The notes beneath the pieces were generated by a model. The model saw nothing but the letters and a program-made list of their open reading frames with translations. It was not told where the DNA came from and made no database searches. Below are positions 60,383 to 64,000 of a DNA stretch of 64,000 nt, one piece after another (positions within the stretch are counted from its first letter, which is position 1; each line of letters begins with the position of its first letter). This DNA is from Streptomyces puniciscabiei. GTDB taxonomy: Bacteria > Actinomycetota > Actinomycetes > Streptomycetales > Streptomycetaceae. The translations under genes and the position numbers were made by a program. Location: contig NZ_VFNX01000001.1 of the NCBI RefSeq assembly GCF_006715785.1, forward strand, positions 310,001-374,000, in the 5' to 3' direction.

Positions 60383-61680
60383 TGGGCGACAGCTGGGTCG
60401 GGGGCGACATCGGCGGCCTTCACACGATGGCCGACACGTACAAGAACGCCAAGGACAAACTCGACGGCGTGGTGAAGCCGCTCAGCAATGCCGTCGAGAA
60501 GCTGGCGGGTGACGCGAGCTGGAAGGGCGACGCGGCCGAGACCTTCCGCGGCAAGTGGAGCGAGGACGAGATCACGGCCGGCGGTTTCGCCGAGCTGGTG
60601 CACCAGGCGGGCACCATCCTGGGCACACTCGCCGACGCGCTGTCGACCTGTGAGACGTCCCTGCAGAACGCGCAGCACATCGCCGCCGGCAAGGGCGTGG
60701 TGACGGACGCCAAGGGCGCCCCGCAGCCGATCATGACGGCGGACCCGCCGAGCGCGCAGGACCAGAAGACGATCTCCGCGATGAACGAGTACGCCAAGGT
60801 GCGCGACGAGATCCTGCACACGGCCCAGCACGCGCGGCTGACCGCGGCGCAGCAGCTGCAGGGCCTGTACGACCAGGTGACGTCGAAGGACGGTGCGACC
60901 TCCACCGGGGACAAGGTCACCATCGCCGACTACCTCCGCGGCCTGTACGCGTACGACGCCGAGGACGCCCGAGCGGGGGGTATCGAGGCCCGCAAGCACA
61001 TCGATGCGGCCAAGAGCGAGGCGCAGGCCGCCAAGAAGGAACTCCGGGCGGAGCGCAAGGCGTTCCAGAAGGCGGGCAAGGCGCTGCCGAAGGACCTCCC
61101 CGCCAAGAGCGCCTACCGTGACGCGGTCACCAAGGTCGACGCGCTGGAGCAGGACCTCGCGCGTGCGGACCACGGCAGCACCGCGCTGCCGTACGACCGT
61201 GCGCTCAACGTGAAACTGGCCGATGCGGCCGAGGCGTTGCGCGTGGGCGAGGGCCTGGAGAAGGTCCCGGACTTCCTCAAGGAGATACCGGTCCTGGATG
61301 TGGCCGCTGCGGGTGCGTGCGGGCTGCTGGAGGCGTCCGACGACCATGACAAGGGCTGGTCCTGGCAGCACTCGATCGCGGTCGACGGCGGGGCGAACAT
61401 CGCGGGCCTGGCGGCCGGCACCGCCATCACGGCGGGTCTCGTCGCGCTCGCTCCCGTCGATGTGCCCGTGGCCGTGGTGGCCGGGGTCGGCGGCGGCATC
61501 GTGATCGGCGCGACCGGCATCATCGACCACTCCTTCCACGAGCACTGGAGCGAGGACATCCACGACCACGGAGTGGTCGGCGGCATACTCCATGGCTCGG
61601 GTCACGTCCTCTCCGAGACCGGGGACGACTTCGTGCGACTGAAAGACGATGTGTGGCATGGCATCAAGAGCATCTTCTGA
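60382..61680 (+). CDS. WxG-type putative type VII-secreted protein with glycine-zipper segment
   Basis: A 432-residue protein. The N-terminal about 100 residues form a helical hairpin with WxG at Trp47 (GDASWKGDAAETFRGKW), as in type VII secretion substrates. The middle (about 105-300) is a long charged helical region with Ala/Lys/Glu runs (KSEAQAAKKELRAERKAFQK). A hydrophobic glycine-rich stretch at about 330-380 (AGLAAGTAITAGLVALAP, then AVVAGVGGGIVIGATG) is a glycine-zipper or membrane-inserting candidate, followed by a His/Asp-rich tail. It resembles LXG/polymorphic-toxin carriers, but no toxin domain is recognised. Downstream come a membrane protein and possibly a small ORF. Confidence 0.7.
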   Translation: MGDSWVGGDIGGLHTMADTYKNAKDKLDGVVKPLSNAVEKLAGDASWKGDAAETFRGKWSEDEITAGGFAELVHQAGTILGTLADALSTCETSLQNAQHIAAGKGVVTDAKGAPQPIMTADPPSAQDQKTISAMNEYAKVRDEILHTAQHARLTAAQQLQGLYDQVTSKDGATSTGDKVTIADYLRGLYAYDAEDARAGGIEARKHIDAAKSEAQAAKKELRAERKAFQKAGKALPKDLPAKSAYRDAVTKVDALEQDLARADHGSTALPYDRALNVKLADAAEALRVGEGLEKVPDFLKEIPVLDVAAAGACGLLEASDDHDKGWSWQHSIAVDGGANIAGLAAGTAITAGLVALAPVDVPVAVVAGVGGGIVIGATGIIDHSFHEHWSEDIHDHGVVGGILHGSGHVLSETGDDFVRLKDDVWHGIKSIF

Positions 61681-62194
61681 GGGTGCGGCTTCCGCGGCCC
61701 CCGTCCGGATTCCCGCTGTGCAGGGGCTGGGCACCACGTGGTACGAGCGCGGCTCGCGCTACTGGCTGCGCCGGACCGTGACCGCCCTGCTGTGGCTCGC
61801 GGTGCTGGCCTTCTGCTGTTACATCGCCCTGGTTCTCTACGGAAGCTTCCTCGCCGAACTGCCGTCGCCCGTCGGTGTGGTGTGGGACGGGGCGCAGGCC
61901 GTGGCATCCCTTGTGGCACTGGTCTGGGGATGGCGCGTACAGCGCCGGGACCATCACAGGAAGCTCCTCGACCCGCCCGCGCCCGACGCGTTCCGCGCCG
62001 CCAAGCGGGACCAGGGCCGCCGTACCCCCGGTCTGGTGGTCGCCGGTCGTGTCCTCTGGCTGGTCGCGGCGCCCGTCATGCCCGCGCTGGCCGCCTGGGT
62101 CGTCGGCTGGACCCTCGCCATGCTCACCGTCCGCGAGTACCCCAGCGAGGTCGGCGCCCGCCGCTGGATGCAGGAGCACCCCGCCGGACCATGA
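61658..62194 (+). CDS. Three-helix membrane protein, overlapping the WxG-type gene
   Basis: A 178-residue integral membrane protein with about three transmembrane helices (ALLWLAVLAFCCYIALVLY; AVASLVALVWGW; VLWLVAAPVMPALAAWVVGW), a cytosolic basic loop (WRVQRRDHHRK) and a charged end. It overlaps the preceding gene by 23 bases. No family is recognised. In position it would suit a membrane partner or immunity-like protein for the WxG-type product; this is inference. An ATG nine bases upstream is an alternative start. Confidence 0.65.
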   Translation: MASRASSEGAASAAPVRIPAVQGLGTTWYERGSRYWLRRTVTALLWLAVLAFCCYIALVLYGSFLAELPSPVGVVWDGAQAVASLVALVWGWRVQRRDHHRKLLDPPAPDAFRAAKRDQGRRTPGLVVAGRVLWLVAAPVMPALAAWVVGWTLAMLTVREYPSEVGARRWMQEHPAGP

Positions 62195-62427
62195 CATCGG
62201 CCCTCCCCCGGCCGGAATCCCCTCCCGCCGAAGCCCAGCAGAACCTGGCACCAGAACGGCACACCCCACCGGCTGCCCCGCTCAACCGCGACCCCGTCCT
62301 GATCACCACCCCAGTCACACCGACGCCCGCCGCCCCACGCGATCAGCCGGCTGGTCGCCCGGCTCACCGTCCACGCGCACCCCGCCGAGGGCTGGAGGTG
62401 CAAAACGGGCAGATGCGTACGTCGTGA
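62191..62427 (+). CDS. Possible small Pro-rich ORF coupled to the membrane-protein gene
   Basis: A 78-residue frame whose ATG overlaps the preceding stop (ATGA). It is Pro/Ala/Thr-rich with no recognisable domain (ALPRPESPPAEAQQNLAPER). In the +1 frame downstream, sequence such as VARLTVHAHPAEGWRC looks more protein-like, so a frameshift or remnant is possible. Low confidence that it is translated. The rest of the gap to 62560 is non-coding. Confidence 0.3.
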   Translation: MTSALPRPESPPAEAQQNLAPERHTPPAAPLNRDPVLITTPVTPTPAAPRDQPAGRPAHRPRAPRRGLEVQNGQMRTS

Positions 62428-62560
62428 AGGCTCTGCCGTAACCGCCCGCGCACGCTGCGAGTTTCCGCTTCCGCCCCACAGGGAGTCGTGTGACACTGGC
62501 GTCCCACGTCCACCCCTGCGGATCCCTTCCCTGCCTCCTCCCCCACATGAGAAGTGCGCC

Positions 62561-63253
62561 GTGCGTTCTCTTCCTCTGCCGCTCGCCCTCACCGCGCGGA
62601 TCTCGCCGGTCGCGGTCCTCGCCTGTGCCGGCTGGGCGCTGACGTCCGGCCCCGCCGCGCCGCAGGCGGCCGCCGGGCACCAGACCGCCCAGCAGACGTC
62701 CACCCAGTCGTCGGCGTCGTCGTCCTCCGACCCGTCGTCCACCGCGGCGGCGAAGGCGTACAGCGCCGCGCCCTCCCCCTGCACCAGCGTGCCCGCCGCG
62801 ACCGTCAAGTCCCTGGTGCCGGGAGCGAAGACGAGCGGCAAGGAGATCCCCTCGACCGACGCCAAGCTGCGCCGCACCTGCTCCTGGAACGCCCTGCAGG
62901 GCTACGACTACCGCTGGCTCGACGTGTCCTTCGAGATCAGCGGGTCGGACCAGGAGGCGACGCAGGAGTACCAGCAGCGGGTGAAGGAGAAGAGCGGCGG
63001 CGGAGCCGTGCCGGGGCTCGGGAACAGCGCCTACTCGGTCGTCAACCTCACCACGGAGGACAAGCAGCAGACCCGCGAGGGCGTGGTGATGGTCCGGGTG
63101 TCCAACGCCCTGGTGATCGTCACCTACAACGGCAGCAACTTCGACACGAAGAAGGCGCCCGGCACGGACGAGATCAACAAGGGTGCCATCCAGGCGGCGC
63201 GGGCCGCGGTGGGCGCGCTCGGGGGCGGGCAGTCGGGGTCGAACTCCGGCTGA
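62561..63253 (+). CDS. Exported DUF3558-like protein
   Basis: A 230-residue exported protein. The N-terminus has a hydrophobic signal (ALTARISPVAVLACAG), with LAC as a possible lipobox. A Ser/Thr/Gln-rich linker (about 40-70) is followed by a folded domain (about 75-225) with a cysteine pair, SPCTSVPAATVKSLVPGA and RRTCSWN. The arrangement (PC, then CxW) and the beta-rich YRWLDVSFEIS are typical of DUF3558 surface lipoproteins. GTG start; a GAGAAG lies upstream. It follows the WxG cluster on the same strand but after a gap of more than 100 bases. Confidence 0.72.
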   Translation: MRSLPLPLALTARISPVAVLACAGWALTSGPAAPQAAAGHQTAQQTSTQSSASSSSDPSSTAAAKAYSAAPSPCTSVPAATVKSLVPGAKTSGKEIPSTDAKLRRTCSWNALQGYDYRWLDVSFEISGSDQEATQEYQQRVKEKSGGGAVPGLGNSAYSVVNLTTEDKQQTREGVVMVRVSNALVIVTYNGSNFDTKKAPGTDEINKGAIQAARAAVGALGGGQSGSNSG

Positions 63254-63268
63254 CCGCCCCGGACGCCC

Positions 63269-64000
63269 TCACACCCTCGGCTCCCTGCGGCCGGTGAGCA
63301 GGGTGAGGGCCAGGTAGAGCACCAGGGACGTGCCCAGGCCCACCGCCCAGCCGTAGTCGGCGAGGGAGGACAGGGCGGGGACGGGTCGTCCGTCGATCAG
63401 GGGCTTGAAGCTGGCGCCGCCGATCGCCAGGACACCGCCCGCGAGGAACGCGACGACGGCCCGCCAGTTCCAGCCGCCCGCGTACCAGTAGCGGCCACCG
63501 GTGCGGTACAGGTCGGCGAGGTGCAGGCGGGTGCGGCGCAGCAGCCAGTAGTCGGCGACGAGGATGCCCGCGACGGTGCCGAGCAGACCGCCGACCAGCC
63601 CGAGCCAGGTGAAGATGTAGCCCTGCGGGTCGGAGTACAGCTTCCAGGGGAAGATCAGGACGGCGAGGACCGAGGTGATCAGGGCCCCGGTGCGGAAACT
63701 CACCTTCCGCGGCGCCACGTTGGAGAAGTCGAACGCCGGGGAGACCAGGTTGGCCGCGATGTTCACGGAGAGGGTGGCCACCAGGACCGTCACGAGCGCG
63801 TAGAGCAGGCCGACCACGTTGTCCGTCCTCGCCGCCAGCTGGACCGGGTCCCAGACCGGCTTGCCGTACACCGCCTGGGAGCCGGAGGTGACCAGGACGG
63901 ACAGGAACGCGAAGAGCGTCATCGTCGTCGGCAGGCCGAGGGCCTGGCCCCAGGTCTGGGCCTTCTGGCTCCTGCCGTAGCGGGTGAAGTCCGGGATGTT
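63269..64000 (-). CDS. NCS1-family nucleobase/hydantoin:cation symporter, N-terminus outside the window
   Basis: C-terminal 243 residues of a purine/cytosine/hydantoin permease. The visible part begins NIPDFTRYGRSQKAQTWGQA, a hallmark of NCS1 transporters. About six to seven transmembrane helices follow, including ALVTVLVATLSVNIAANLVS with the NIAAN cation/substrate motif and GTVAGILVADYWLLRR. The protein ends in a short cytosolic tail (TGRREPRV). Substrate within the family (allantoin, hydantoin, cytosine, uracil) cannot be assigned. The frame is open to base 64000. Confidence 0.9.
   Translation of the reverse strand, partial: NIPDFTRYGRSQKAQTWGQALGLPTTMTLFAFLSVLVTSGSQAVYGKPVWDPVQLAARTDNVVGLLYALVTVLVATLSVNIAANLVSPAFDFSNVAPRKVSFRTGALITSVLAVLIFPWKLYSDPQGYIFTWLGLVGGLLGTVAGILVADYWLLRRTRLHLADLYRTGGRYWYAGGWNWRAVVAFLAGGVLAIGGASFKPLIDGRPVPALSSLADYGWAVGLGTSLVLYLALTLLTGRREPRV

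Overview
This window is chromosomal DNA from a Streptomyces-type actinomycete. The evidence is very high G+C with strong G/C in third codon positions, GGAGG-type ribosome binding sites, frequent GTG starts, a complete ethylmalonyl-CoA pathway operon, F420-dependent and SpoIIE/HATPase regulatory proteins, and short palindromic repeats of the kind common in streptomycete genomes. It carries about 58 intact or window-truncated genes, several gene remnants and one insertion sequence. I see no rRNA, tRNA, CRISPR array or prophage.

Layout. 1-5.9 kb: a truncated NDH-2 divergent from an F420-type oxidoreductase, then small enzymes and a DUF5107/TPR protein. 6-13 kb: a secreted CocE-type hydrolase, then a tightly packed four-gene peptidase operon on the minus strand (M55 D-aminopeptidase, M20, S9, S66). 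13-20 kb: gene debris, a methyltransferase, a PAS-GAF-SpoIIE-HATPase phosphatase and an MFS exporter with a C-terminal tail of beta-sandwich repeats. 20-25.4 kb: a radical SAM gene behind a perfect LexA-type box, a secreted tripeptidyl-aminopeptidase-like hydrolase, RidA, and a deletion scar holding two half-genes.

25.8-36.8 kb is the metabolic core. It runs from a double 3-hydroxybutyryl-CoA dehydrogenase and a TetR regulator to crotonyl-CoA carboxylase/reductase, ethylmalonyl-CoA mutase, malyl-CoA lyase, mesaconyl-CoA hydratase and an acyl-CoA dehydrogenase. Together these convert C4 acyl-CoA to glyoxylate plus propionyl-CoA, which fits acetate assimilation and extender-unit supply. The phosphatidylserine decarboxylase and synthase genes follow.

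37-50 kb: glycerate kinase, ADP-ribosylglycohydrolase, Nudix, two TetR/HATPase-type regulators, and a SpoIIE phosphatase gene cleanly split by an 874-bp IS5-family element with a 3-bp target duplication. After these come an MmyB-type regulator, a sirtuin, and an alkylation-repair set (AdaA-AlkA fusion, Ogt, unknown protein) below a MetF-like gene. 50-59 kb: a CBS-domain remnant, a B3/4-domain protein with a MocR regulator whose linker is expanded by tandem repeats, a lipoprotein, a macrodomain protein coupled to a phytoene-dehydrogenase-like enzyme, an inositol-phosphatase-family enzyme and a gamma-glutamyltransferase. 59.5-63.3 kb: an overlapping cluster of small proteins around a WxG-type secreted protein, the best candidate here for an undercharacterised system. 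The window ends inside an NCS1 permease gene.
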